A stretch of DNA of 64,000 nucleotides from Anaerolineales bacterium (lineage in GTDB: Bacteria; Chloroflexota; Anaerolineae; Anaerolineales; Villigracilaceae): NCBI GenBank assembly GCA_015075725.1, contig JABTTV010000001.1, positions 496,001-560,000 of the forward strand, in the 5' to 3' direction. Shown one piece after another: positions 9,133-17,374 of this stretch. The position numbers and the translations under genes were made by a program. The notes beneath the pieces were generated by a model. That model was not told where the DNA came from. It saw nothing but the letters and a program-made list of their open reading frames with translations, and did not search any database. Each line of letters opens with the position of its first letter. Within the stretch, counting starts at the first letter, position 1.

Positions 9133-9192
9133 TTGTGAAATTTATCACCATAATTATAACCAAATCAGTCCTATTTGTAAATATTCTCACAA
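9133..9192 (-). promoter_or_regulatory. ndh promoter with two Rex/CRP-like palindromes
   Basis: Reading leftward, a -35 TTTACA (9181-9176), a 17-nt spacer and a -10 TATAAT (9158-9153) form a near-consensus sigma-70 promoter with a predicted start near 9146. One palindrome, TTGTAAA-N4-CTCACAA (9175-9192, two mismatches to the Rex consensus TTGTGAA-N4-TTCACAA), covers the -35. It lies inside a longer repeat (TCCTATT at 9169-9175, AATAGGA at 9191-9197). A second, TTGTGAA-N4-ATCACCA (9133-9150), covers the start region. Both positions suit repression. Confidence 0.65.
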
Positions 9193-9223
9193 TAGGAGGT
9201 TAGTACCGCCCCACATGACGGAA

Positions 9224-9254
9224 AAGCCTCCCGCTTCGTTCCAACGGGAGGCTT
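9224..9254 (-). terminator. Terminator of the arsenic operon
   Basis: AAGCCTCCCG (9224-9233) pairs perfectly with CGGGAGGCTT (9245-9254). Read leftward, the stem is followed by TTCC. It lies 34 nt beyond the acr3 stop codon. Confidence 0.7.
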
Positions 9255-9287
9255 GATTCCGACCGGTATTTTTTCTATGTCGACGGT

Positions 9288-10361
9288 TTAGCCCGCAGGC
9301 GCATGGCGGATATCGCCTGCAAAATATTTCTTCTGGAAGGAGATCGCCACATTGACCAATCCGATCATCACCGGCACTTCGATCAATGGACCGATGACTG
9401 CCGCAAACGCCGCACCCGAATTGATACCGAACACAGCCACCGCCACGGCAATTGCCAGTTCAAAGTTATTGCTGGCCGCCGTGAACGAAAGTGTGGTGGT
9501 CTTCGAATAGTCCGCGCCGATGGCATGCCCCATGAAGAACGAGACAAGGAACATGACCACAAAATAAATCAGAAGCGGAACGGCAATGCGCACCACATCC
9601 AAAGGCAACTGCACGATGACATCTCCCTTGAGCGAGAACATTACGACAATGGTAAAAAGAAGAGCGATCAGAGTCAGCGGGCTGATCTTCGGCACGAAGA
9701 CCTTGTGGTACCAATCCTTCCCTTTCATGCGGACGAGGATCAGGCGCGTGAAAAAACCCGCCAAAAACGGAATGCCCAAATAGATAAATACACTCTCCGC
9801 GATCTCGCCGATGGTTATATCCACGATGCTGCCGGTCATGCCGAACCAGGTCGGCAGGAGTGTGATGAAGACATAGGCATACACGCTGTAGAACAATACC
9901 TGAAAGATGCTGTTGAAGGCGACCAACCCCGCCGCGTATTCGTTGTCGCCCCTGGCAAGCTCGTTCCATACAATGACCATCGCGATGCAGCGCGCCAAAC
10001 CGATGAGGATCAAGCCGGTCATATATTCGGGATAGCCGCGCAAAAAGATGATCGCCAGCACAAACATCAAAACGGGGCCGATGACCCAATTCTGAAGAAG
10101 AGAAAGCCCAAGCACCTTCCAGTTGCGGAATACGTCGCCCAGCTCATCGTAATGGACCTTTGCCAGGGGCGGGTACATCATCAAGATCAAGCCGATGGCG
10201 ATCGGAATATTGGTTGTTCCCACCGAAACGGCGGTGTTGAAATCTGCCACGGCTTTCGGGAAAAGGAAGCCAATGCCAACTCCCACTGCCATGGCAAGGA
10301 AGATCCAAAGCGTTAAATAGCGGTCGAGAAATGAAAGTTCCTTGCGTTTTTCGTTTGTCAT
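9288..10361 (-). CDS. acr3: ACR3 family arsenite efflux permease
   Basis: 357 aa with about ten hydrophobic segments, the normal ACR3 size and topology. Recognisable segments include [20 protein letters not shown] at the start, [15 protein letters not shown], the segment [19 protein letters not shown] carrying the conserved Cys, and [19 protein letters not shown]3 exports arsenite (sometimes antimonite) using the proton motive force. The start overlaps the arsC stop by 4 nt (ATGA), so it is translationally coupled to the arsenate reductase, whose product it would export. Confidence 0.95.
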   Translation of the reverse strand: MTNEKRKELSFLDRYLTLWIFLAMAVGVGIGFLFPKAVADFNTAVSVGTTNIPIAIGLILMMYPPLAKVHYDELGDVFRNWKVLGLSLLQNWVIGPVLMFVLAIIFLRGYPEYMTGLILIGLARCIAMVIVWNELARGDNEYAAGLVAFNSIFQVLFYSVYAYVFITLLPTWFGMTGSIVDITIGEIAESVFIYLGIPFLAGFFTRLILVRMKGKDWYHKVFVPKISPLTLIALLFTIVVMFSLKGDVIVQLPLDVVRIAVPLLIYFVVMFLVSFFMGHAIGADYSKTTTLSFTAASNNFELAIAVAVAVFGINSGAAFAAVIGPLIEVPVMIGLVNVAISFQKKYFAGDIRHAPAG

Positions 10362-10756
10362 TTTGCCTCCTTGAGCAATTCCAGCATCACAATTCCAATT
10401 TCATCCCGCACGGCTCGAAAGTCGTTCATGTCATCGGTCAATGCCGGGTCGGGGAAACTATGATGAACCTTCCTCCCTTTCCCAAGCCAGACGGGACATT
10501 CCTCCGCCGCCGAATCGCAGACAGTGACGACAAGGTCGAACTCCTGACCTTTGAATTCATCCGCCAGTTTCGAGCGCCCTTCATGTTGGATCCCAATTTC
10601 AGCCAGCGCCGCCAAAGCTTTTGGGTGAATGTATCCGGCAGGCTTCGTCCCCGCGCTGACAGCCTGCCACTCCCCGTCCATCCGCGCATTGACAATGGCT
10701 TCCGCCATTTGCGAGCGGCAGGAATTCCCGGTGCAGAGGAATAGAACTTTTTTCAT
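10358..10756 (-). CDS. arsC: Arsenate reductase (low-molecular-weight phosphatase type)
   Basis: 132 aa. The N-terminal P-loop CTGNSCRS matches LMW protein tyrosine phosphatase-type ArsC. Further Cys residues ([14 protein letters not shown]) and FPDPA with the general-acid Asp complete the thioredoxin-coupled type. It reduces As(V) to As(III). Its position directly upstream of acr3, with a 4-nt overlap, fits a reduce-and-export pair. Length and start are normal for the family. Confidence 0.95.
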   Translation of the reverse strand: MKKVLFLCTGNSCRSQMAEAIVNARMDGEWQAVSAGTKPAGYIHPKALAALAEIGIQHEGRSKLADEFKGQEFDLVVTVCDSAAEECPVWLGKGRKVHHSFPDPALTDDMNDFRAVRDEIGIVMLELLKEAK

Positions 10757-10825
10757 ACATCGCTCTCCTTGTTCATGATGTCTGCTCTTTTACCACGATA
10801 AAGAGTTAAGATTGTTATCATCCGG

Positions 10826-11083
10826 TTAAGGATTCGTTGGCTCTAAAGCATCGGTAACCCAGGTGGTCACCTCCGCGGGCGAAGGGATGCGTCCATACGA
10901 AACGACTTTTTCATTGATGACCAGCCCCGGTGTGGAAAGGATGTTGTAGGTAGTGATGTCGTTGTAATCGGTCACCTTGACAACTTCCGCCTCGATGCTC
11001 ATATCGGCAATGACCTTGCGCGCGATCTGTTCCAGACGTTTGCAATTTGCACAGCCGGAACCAAGAACTTTGATAGTAAGCAT
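10826..11083 (-). CDS. Small redox-active thioredoxin-like protein
   Basis: 85 aa. The start MLTIKVLGSGCANCKRLEQ places a CxxC near residue 11, followed by a thioredoxin-type betaalphabeta pattern and the cis-Pro region ILSTPGLVINEKVV. This is the short 'redox-active disulfide' thioredoxin family, which is very often encoded beside COG0701/ArsP-type permeases, as here. It probably delivers reducing equivalents to a permease or arsenical. The ATG at 11083 follows AAAAGGAGTTTAT, a good ribosome binding site; longer in-frame starts inside the permease gene are not supported. Confidence 0.85.
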   Translation of the reverse strand: MLTIKVLGSGCANCKRLEQIARKVIADMSIEAEVVKVTDYNDITTYNILSTPGLVINEKVVSYGRIPSPAEVTTWVTDALEPTNP

Positions 11084-11106
11084 AATAAACTCCTTTTGAA
11101 ATCGAA

Positions 11107-12561
11107 TTAGTGAACTGGCGCCAATTTCTGGACATTGCGGCGATTGACGAACCACAACAGTCCAGAAAGCAGGGCAAGGAAGATTACAAGGTATAGCGCA
11201 ACAAACCCGATGCTTGTGCCATCCACCCATGTTCCATAGATGAGACCGGCGAGCGTGCTAAACAACGCGACCCAGGCGACATAGGTCCATGATTTGACGC
11301 GACCTATGATGGTGGAAATAATGAGGATGCTTTGCAGGCTGAGTTCGGGATCCGCCATGAGATAGGCAAGCAAAGGTCCACGGTGCATGCCAAGGCTGAG
11401 AAACATGTTTGCAATGGGAACTTCGACCAGCGTGGGGAAATACATGAACACGCCGAATATCACGCCTGCTAGATTACCAATCAGGGTGTTCTGTCCAGCC
11501 AGCGTTTCAATCCATTCCGGTTTGATGAGGACGCGGATGACACCCACAGCAAACACGCCTGCTACCAGCAACGGAAAAATCTGTTTAACGAATTTCCAAG
11601 ACTCCCATAAGAAGTCGCGGGTTTCATCTTCGGTCAGTCTGGTTTTGATGATCCAGCCGGATATGCCTAGTGCAATCAACACCCCAAAGAACTTGCCATT
11701 GATCAGGATATCCAATCCACCGGTTTGAGGATTCATGCCAACAGCAGCGACCAACAGGGTGAGACCCACAACGCCAAGCGAGATCCAAGTCCATTTGTTG
11801 AAGCCATCGAAGATATTTTCCATGCCCTTCCACGATGTAATACCAATCAGGATAAGCAATCCGATCAGAATGGCGCCCTGAGCTGTTACGCCCTCTTCAC
11901 CCTTCGCCGTATCGAATGGGATGAGGTTGTAGAGGAAATCCTGTACCTGGTCCATGCCCGAAATTGGGACGGTCAGGGTGGCATAGGTATTCGTCAGCAG
12001 ACCGACTTTAAGAGTGCCGGAAAGCAGCAGAGAGATTAACACCAGCAGGAATACCAGCGCAATTCTTCGCATCTTCCCCTGGGCCGCAAACATGGTGTCG
12101 GTGGCTTTGTCATGTTCCATATCCTCGTGACGGAAGATGAGCGCCATGATGATGCCGATGCCGATGCCAAACGCCAGGGAAAGGAAGAACCGCGCGAATG
12201 CCAGATCCACACCGATGATGCCGCCTGTGTAGATCAAGGCGAGGATGTTTGCGGCGGGGGCAAAGAACAGGAACGTGATGGCAGGACCCAGCCCCGCGCC
12301 TTTTTTGTAAATCCCCGCAAATAAAGGCACAATGGTGCAGGAACAAACCGCCAATACCGAACCAGCCATTGCAGCGGCGGGATAGGATATAAATCTCGGG
12401 GTGTTCCTCCCTAGAAAACGAGTAATCGTTTCTTTCGGAATTAACGCAGTCATCGCGCCCGCAATGTAAAAAGCTGGCAACAAACAGAGGAGAACATGGG
12501 CGGCGAGATAGGAGGCAAGGTTGCTTAAACCGCCATAAATCAAGTCCGGAAGAAGGTTCAT
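11107..12561 (-). CDS. COG0701 (ArsP-like) permease
   Basis: 484 aa with about 10-12 hydrophobic segments. AGSVLAVCSCTIVPLFAGIYKKGAGLGPAITFLFFAPAAN has the Cys-x-Cys and Gly/Pro-rich pattern of the COG0701 permease family, and a second repeat-like half contains YFPTLVEVPIANMFLSLGMHRGPLLAYLM. ArsP members export organoarsenicals; other members have unknown cargo. It overlaps the arsR stop by 4 nt (ATGA) and is followed by the thioredoxin-like gene, so arsenic-related transport is the best inference. Start chosen at the ATG of the ATGA overlap. Confidence 0.85.
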   Translation of the reverse strand: MNLLPDLIYGGLSNLASYLAAHVLLCLLPAFYIAGAMTALIPKETITRFLGRNTPRFISYPAAAMAGSVLAVCSCTIVPLFAGIYKKGAGLGPAITFLFFAPAANILALIYTGGIIGVDLAFARFFLSLAFGIGIGIIMALIFRHEDMEHDKATDTMFAAQGKMRRIALVFLLVLISLLLSGTLKVGLLTNTYATLTVPISGMDQVQDFLYNLIPFDTAKGEEGVTAQGAILIGLLILIGITSWKGMENIFDGFNKWTWISLGVVGLTLLVAAVGMNPQTGGLDILINGKFFGVLIALGISGWIIKTRLTEDETRDFLWESWKFVKQIFPLLVAGVFAVGVIRVLIKPEWIETLAGQNTLIGNLAGVIFGVFMYFPTLVEVPIANMFLSLGMHRGPLLAYLMADPELSLQSILIISTIIGRVKSWTYVAWVALFSTLAGLIYGTWVDGTSIGFVALYLVIFLALLSGLLWFVNRRNVQKLAPVH

Positions 12562-12962
12562 GGTGTTTTCACGTTCAAGGCATTTAGCGGGATCAACGCA
12601 GGCGCACAATGCGGACATTCACACGATGGATAGACCTGAGTGTTAATGAGCACAGAAACTGCATCGGCTGAGAGTCCACTTTGAGAGGCAGAAACTGTGA
12701 TCAGGTCCAGCAGAGAAGCGTTCTTGATCCGGTAATAGACATAGCGCCCCTCGCGCCGGTCCTGCAAAATATCCGCTTTGCGCAACGCCATCAAATGCTG
12801 GGAGATGTACGCCTGCCGCCAGCCAAGTGCCGCCTCGAGATGACAGACGCAGGCTTCGCCTTTCCCAATCGCAAGCAGAATGGCGATACGCTGCGGCGAG
12901 GCGATGACCGAGAGAGGCGCAGCGATTTTTTCGGAAAATTCGAGGATGTGGCGTTTCTTCAT
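12558..12962 (-). CDS. arsR: ArsR/SmtB family repressor
   Basis: 134 aa. Winged helix with IASPQRIAILLAIGKGEACVCHLEAALG (the ELCVCDL-type metal-binding helix is ACVCHL here), the recognition segment SQHLMALRKADILQDRREGRYVYYRI, and a Cys-rich tail SCECPHC. The CxC in the DNA-binding helix is the classic As(III) site of ArsR; the tail Cys cluster may add a ligand. It is the first gene of the arsenic operon and probably controls itself through the two palindromes directly upstream. ATG at 12962 chosen over an in-frame TTG six nt upstream. Confidence 0.9.
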   Translation of the reverse strand: MKKRHILEFSEKIAAPLSVIASPQRIAILLAIGKGEACVCHLEAALGWRQAYISQHLMALRKADILQDRREGRYVYYRIKNASLLDLITVSASQSGLSADAVSVLINTQVYPSCECPHCAPALIPLNALNVKTP

Positions 12963-13009
12963 ATTCAAAAACCTGAATACATTATAGATTTATATTCATA
13001 AAACTGAAT
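12963..13009 (-). promoter_or_regulatory. Double ArsR-type operator
   Basis: Two copies of ATTCA-N6-TGAAT, at 12963-12978 and 12994-13009, lie 31 nt apart centre to centre (three helical turns) and directly abut the arsR start codon. ATTCA...TGAAT symmetry is typical of ArsR/SmtB operators. Binding is inferred from position and symmetry. Confidence 0.7.
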
Positions 13010-13039
13010 GTGACATATATCCCGATTAAAGAAAACAAA

Positions 13040-13066
13040 ACTCCCGCCGTTTCAAGCGACGGGAGT
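13040..13066 (-). terminator. Terminator after the UbiA gene
   Basis: ACTCCCG (13040-13046) pairs with CGGGAGT (13060-13066), with further partial pairing inside. Read leftward it is followed by TTTTGTTTTC, a fair T-tract. It lies 26 nt beyond the stop codon of the prenyltransferase gene. Confidence 0.75.
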
Positions 13067-13091
13067 CTGGATTCTGACAATCGAGCGGTTT

Positions 13092-14117
13092 CTACCGCCA
13101 GAAATTCTGCGTGGCAGGCAGGATGCGAAGCACAATATCCAGGATCAAGCCGAGCATAAAGTACATTCCGAAGGCGCGGTTGTTATAAAAACCAAAACCC
13201 ACAAAATAGAGGGGCCAGCCCCTGCCTTCGGGACCTTCGGGTTTGGTCTCCGGTTTTGGTTTCAGAAAGACCGGGTACATGCGCAGGAATGTCGGGATCG
13301 CCAACAAGACGATCGCCATGACCGGGGTGAAGAACTTGATCGCGATCAAATAAGCCGTCAGGAAATATGGAAAGACCATCATCGCCAATACCGTGTAACG
13401 AGAGGCTTTTTCACCGATCACCACCGGCAGGGTGTGGATATTCTTCTCTTTATCTTTTTCGAGTTTGTCGATGTGTTTCCCAAAGATGACGGTTGTTACG
13501 CCAAGGGCATAAGGGAGACAGGCGAGCACCACGTTCCAATCCCAGCGGTGGGCAAGGACGTAGTATCCGCCGCCGATCATCAACGGACCCCAGACCAAAA
13601 GCACGGCCACTTCGCCAAGAGCAATGTACTTGAGGGGCCAGGTATAGAAGAGGACGAAAAATGCGCCGAGTCCGAGCAAGACCCACACTACAGGGTCGTT
13701 CGAATTGACAAAGATCAAATACAGACCCGCCAGGAATGCCAGACCGCCCGTCACCGCGAAGTAAGTAAGGTGCTGGCGCGGTGTCATCAATCCGCTGGCA
13801 ATGGGCTGAGCTCCGTAGATGTTGCGATAGTAATTGTCCTTGTCCACGCCGCGGACGAAATCGGTGTAATCGTTGAAGATGTTATTGCTGGCATGAGCCA
13901 TGATGAGGCCGAAAACCAGGGCAAGCCACGGCAGAAAATCGAAGGATCCGTCCCGCCAGGCGAACAAGCCTGCCAGCGCGGCGGAAATGAAAGTCATGAT
14001 AAGAACCGCAGCCCGGGTGGAGATCAGCCACCTGGAAATGACATCGAGGGCATCCCATTCATCCTTCGAGACAGATGGAATGACCTGCAAGGCCTTCTTC
14101 CACATTGTAAAATTCAT
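13092..14117 (-). CDS. UbiA family prenyltransferase
   Basis: 341 aa with about eight or nine hydrophobic segments. The first Asp-rich motif NNIFNDYTDFVRGVD (about 95) and the second HIDKLEKDKEKN (about 225) are the Mg-prenyl-diphosphate sites of UbiA enzymes. Such enzymes attach a prenyl chain to an aromatic acceptor (DHNA for menaquinone, 4-hydroxybenzoate, or other). Menaquinone synthesis would suit the quinone-linked enzymes encoded in the window, but the acceptor cannot be read from the sequence. The ATG at 14117 follows AAGGAGCGAAAA; upstream in-frame ATG rejected. Confidence 0.85.
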   Translation of the reverse strand: MNFTMWKKALQVIPSVSKDEWDALDVISRWLISTRAAVLIMTFISAALAGLFAWRDGSFDFLPWLALVFGLIMAHASNNIFNDYTDFVRGVDKDNYYRNIYGAQPIASGLMTPRQHLTYFAVTGGLAFLAGLYLIFVNSNDPVVWVLLGLGAFFVLFYTWPLKYIALGEVAVLLVWGPLMIGGGYYVLAHRWDWNVVLACLPYALGVTTVIFGKHIDKLEKDKEKNIHTLPVVIGEKASRYTVLAMMVFPYFLTAYLIAIKFFTPVMAIVLLAIPTFLRMYPVFLKPKPETKPEGPEGRGWPLYFVGFGFYNNRAFGMYFMLGLILDIVLRILPATQNFWR

Positions 14118-14234
14118 TTTTCGCTCCTTGAATTTTTCGCAATTATAACCAAGTTGGTCTCCTTTCCTCACCGACGATTGTCACTCAATTTCGTGAACAA
14201 ACTCAGATTAACCTTTGAATTCAAAAGGGGGCTT

Positions 14235-15434
14235 TTACAATTCGCTGGTCATGATGAAGAGCGGTTTCATCTCGAAGTTCTCGTAGCGCGGACGATAACG
14301 CTCGGTATCGTAGAATTGGGCAACGTTGACAACCTTCTTGGTAGCAGTGACCACATCCAGAGGCACGTTGTCATATCGACCGTTTTTCAAAACCACCAAC
14401 CGGCCGTGAATGCCCTTCAAGATCAGGTCGAGCGCAAGGTTGCCGAACGCCATCGGGACAATCGAGTCGATGGCATCCGGGTCGCCGCCGCGCACCATGT
14501 AACCCAGTTTCTGATTGACCACATCCACGGGTTTGCCCTTGTTGAATTGCGCCGATAACTCCTTTATCTCGGCTGAGACAAGATCGCCGATGCCTCCCAA
14601 TTTTGCGTGGCCGAAGGCGTCGGTCGACAGGTCCTTGAAGACCATCTCCCCGCCTTCATACATTGCGCCCTCCGAGATCAGGAGCACCGAATAATTGCTC
14701 GGGTTCATCTGACGGTCTTTGATCAACAGTTCGGTCAGATGCTCGATCTTGAACTTATATTCAGGAATCACACAGCGGTTCGCCGCGCCCGCCATGGTCG
14801 GAAGCATCGCGGTGAAACCAGCGTAACGCCCGAACACTTCGAGGACAAGAATGCGCTCATGCGATCCGGCGATGGTGCGCAGGCTGTTGGTCAGCGCGAT
14901 GGTTCGGGTGACGCAGGTGCTGAAACCGATGCAATAATCCGTGCCGGGGACGTCGTTATCCATCGTCTTGGGGATGGCAATCACCTTGACGCCTTCCTTG
15001 TACATCCGCACGCCGTAACTCAATGTATCGTCGCCTCCGATGGGGATCAAATAATCCACGCCGAGGAATTCGAGGTTCTTGAGAACCTCCGGCGTCAGGT
15101 CATTTTTCTCCGCGGAGAATTTATCCGCCAGATGAGATGGGACGTTCGACCTTCTCATCGAACTCGGATTCGTGCGAGAGGTGTGTAAAAACGTCCCGCC
15201 TGTGCGCCCGGCGCGATTAACGATCTCCTCGGAAAGATATTGGAAATTCTTACTGTTGTCCGCATTTTTATCGCGGACGGTATCCACCAGACCGCCCCAG
15301 CCCCGCCGAAACCCGATCACCTGCCATCCCTCGCGCAAAGCACGGATGGTCACTGCGCGAATGGCGGGATTCAATCCGGGCACATCCCCGCCCCCCGTCA
15401 AAATTCCGATCACGCCTTTTTTTATATTCGACAT
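14235..15434 (-). CDS. pfp: Phosphofructokinase, probably PPi-dependent
   Basis: 399 aa. Group A PFK fold: ILTGGGDVPGLNPAIRA at the N-terminus, PIGGDDTLSYG, IPKTMDNDVPGTDYCIGF and EVFGRYAGF. Two positions decide the phosphoryl donor in this family: GGDD (Asp instead of the Gly of GGDGS) and PKT (Lys instead of Gly in PGT). Both are PPi-type here, so a reversible PPi-dependent fructose-6-phosphate 1-phosphotransferase is the best call. It lies in a leftward cluster with the SDR epimerase and RarD genes. Start at the ATG giving MSNIKKGVIGILTGGGD. Confidence 0.85.
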   Translation of the reverse strand: MSNIKKGVIGILTGGGDVPGLNPAIRAVTIRALREGWQVIGFRRGWGGLVDTVRDKNADNSKNFQYLSEEIVNRAGRTGGTFLHTSRTNPSSMRRSNVPSHLADKFSAEKNDLTPEVLKNLEFLGVDYLIPIGGDDTLSYGVRMYKEGVKVIAIPKTMDNDVPGTDYCIGFSTCVTRTIALTNSLRTIAGSHERILVLEVFGRYAGFTAMLPTMAGAANRCVIPEYKFKIEHLTELLIKDRQMNPSNYSVLLISEGAMYEGGEMVFKDLSTDAFGHAKLGGIGDLVSAEIKELSAQFNKGKPVDVVNQKLGYMVRGGDPDAIDSIVPMAFGNLALDLILKGIHGRLVVLKNGRYDNVPLDVVTATKKVVNVAQFYDTERYRPRYENFEMKPLFIMTSEL

Positions 15435-15457
15435 AGACGCCTCACATTTCGATTTTT

Positions 15458-16465
15458 TTAAGCGAACGCCCGCTCATATCTGGCGAGAATCAAATCCCAT
15501 TTGTCGATTGCCGCCCGGTCAATGGTTTGAAATTCGGGGTGCGCTTCGAACCATGCCAATGCCCGTCGCAGGCCTTCGCTCCATTTCACCTTACAATTAT
15601 AGTCCGGCACGAAGCGTTTTATCTTACTGTTATCGAAGACCACGCTGTTTGATTTATCGCCGATGAGCGTTCCCAGGGACGATTCATCGTGGCGGACGAT
15701 GAAATCCGAAGGGATGTGGACCAGCCTCGGCTCCGCGCCCAGGGCTTGATACGCTTCGAGGTAGATCTGATCCCAGCTGAGGACTTCATCCGATGTGATC
15801 TGAAAGGCTTCGCCGATGGCGTTCTCGTTCCCAAGCAGGCCGAGAAAGCCTTTGGCAAAATCTTCGTTCCAGGTCAAAACCCACAGCGAGGTCCCGTCTC
15901 CGGGTACGATGACAGGTTTGCCTTCTTTCATGCGTGAGATCAACGTCCAGGGGTGGGTCCAACTCCCGTAGATGAAAGGGATTTGCGTCCGTCCGTATGT
16001 GTGCGACGGGCGGACGATGGTGACCGGGAATCCGTTATTGCGGTATTCGTCCATCAGCAAGATCTCGCAGCCGATCTTGTTTCTTGAATACTCCCAAAAG
16101 GGATTCTCCAGCGGTGTCTCTTCCGTGATGAGATAATTCTGCACCGGTTTTTGATATGCGCTGGCGGAGGAAATGAACACGAACTGGCCGGTCCTGTCAC
16201 GGAAAAGCGCAAGGTCCCGCTCGATGTCTTCGGGAGTAAAAGCAATGAAGTCAACGACCGCATCGAAGCGCTGACCAGCCAACAGGGCGGAAAGATGCGT
16301 TGAATCGGCGTGGACATCAGCTTGCAGGGTCATCGAACCTTTCGGCGCATGATACTTCCCCGAGGTGGAGCGGTTCAAAAGGAAGAGTTCGTGACCGTGC
16401 TTTACGGCAAGGTCGGAACATGCCGAACTGATTAGACCCGTGCCGCCGATAAAAAGTAGTTTCAT
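15458..16465 (-). CDS. NAD-dependent epimerase/dehydratase (extended SDR)
   Basis: 335 aa. Rossmann motif MKLLFIGGTGLISSACSDLA, then FVFISSASAYQKP, and the catalytic WEYSRNKIGCE (YxxxK at about 150). The C-terminal half (VPGDGTSLWVLTWNEDFAKGFLGLLG) resembles the mRNA-binding/CSP41-like branch of nucleotide-sugar epimerases found widely in bacteria. The substrate is unknown, probably a nucleotide-linked sugar. It starts immediately after the rarD stop codon (TAAATG), so the two are almost certainly co-transcribed. Confidence 0.8.
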   Translation of the reverse strand: MKLLFIGGTGLISSACSDLAVKHGHELFLLNRSTSGKYHAPKGSMTLQADVHADSTHLSALLAGQRFDAVVDFIAFTPEDIERDLALFRDRTGQFVFISSASAYQKPVQNYLITEETPLENPFWEYSRNKIGCEILLMDEYRNNGFPVTIVRPSHTYGRTQIPFIYGSWTHPWTLISRMKEGKPVIVPGDGTSLWVLTWNEDFAKGFLGLLGNENAIGEAFQITSDEVLSWDQIYLEAYQALGAEPRLVHIPSDFIVRHDESSLGTLIGDKSNSVVFDNSKIKRFVPDYNCKVKWSEGLRRALAWFEAHPEFQTIDRAAIDKWDLILARYERAFA

Positions 16466-17362
16466 TTACTCTCCCAATTCAGGAACCGGTTCGACCGGGT
16501 TGCGATGCGCGGCGAGATTCTCGACCCAGAAGATGATGAGCGCGATCCAGACGATGCCAAAGCCGGTCAGGCGGGCGGTATCGAACGGTTCTTTGTATAT
16601 AAAAACGCCGATGAGAAATTGAATGGTTGGCGCAAAATATTGCAGCACGCCGATCATATTGAGGGGTATCTCCCTGGCAGCAGAAGCGAACATGAGCAAT
16701 GGAATGGTTGTGACCACACCCGCGCCAACGAGCAGCAGGTCCACGGTAAGACCGTCATGCAGGAATTCGCCTGAGCCGCCTGCCTGCGCGGCGATGAGAT
16801 AGATCAAGGCGATGGGAAAGACAATGCCTGTCTCGAGCGTCAGCCCGAAGACCGAACCGAGCGGCGAAAGTTTTTTGACCAAACCGTACAAGCCAAATGT
16901 GACCGCCAATGATAATGCGATCCACGGCAGTTGCCCGTATGTGAACGCAAGGTAACCCACGCCGACCGCGGCGATGATGACGGGAAGCCATTGCATCGGG
17001 CGTAATTTCTCGTGCAGGAAGATGACGCCGAACAAAACGCTCAATAATGGATTGATGAAATAGCCAAGGCTGGTCTCTACGATGAAGCCAGCGTTCACAC
17101 CCCAGACATAGATCAACCAGTTCAATGAAAGCAGCACGCCCGCAATCGCATAAATACCAAGCGTCTTGCGCTTGAACGCCACAGAACGGAATTCATGCCA
17201 TTGACGAGTTACGAATATGAACGCTATCAAGAGAAGAAACGACCAGGCGATGCGATGCCCAAGCAATTGGATGGCGGGAACCTCATGCAGCAACTTCCAG
17301 TAAATCGGAAAGAACCCCCACATCGCGTATGCCGCGACGCCGTACCAAATACCTTTATTCAT
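16466..17362 (-). CDS. rarD: RarD family EamA transporter
   Basis: 298 aa with ten predicted hydrophobic segments in two EamA repeats. The opening KGIWYGVAAYAMWGFFPIYWKLL and the segment SLNWLIYVWGVNAGFIVETSLGYFINPLLSVLFG are highly typical of RarD. RarD proteins are membrane permeases of the drug/metabolite superfamily with poorly known cargo, historically linked to chloramphenicol sensitivity. Length and start are normal. Confidence 0.9.
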   Translation of the reverse strand: MNKGIWYGVAAYAMWGFFPIYWKLLHEVPAIQLLGHRIAWSFLLLIAFIFVTRQWHEFRSVAFKRKTLGIYAIAGVLLSLNWLIYVWGVNAGFIVETSLGYFINPLLSVLFGVIFLHEKLRPMQWLPVIIAAVGVGYLAFTYGQLPWIALSLAVTFGLYGLVKKLSPLGSVFGLTLETGIVFPIALIYLIAAQAGGSGEFLHDGLTVDLLLVGAGVVTTIPLLMFASAAREIPLNMIGVLQYFAPTIQFLIGVFIYKEPFDTARLTGFGIVWIALIIFWVENLAAHRNPVEPVPELGE

Positions 17363-17374
17363 TTTCCTCCAGTT

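Noticed and set aside
9303..10316. Long open frame on the plus strand opposite acr3
   Set aside because: Again a His/Asp/Arg-rich shadow of a membrane protein gene; acr3 is certain.
13434..14558. Plus-strand open frame across the UbiA and PFK genes
   Set aside because: It overlaps two well-supported leftward genes and has no recognisable domain.
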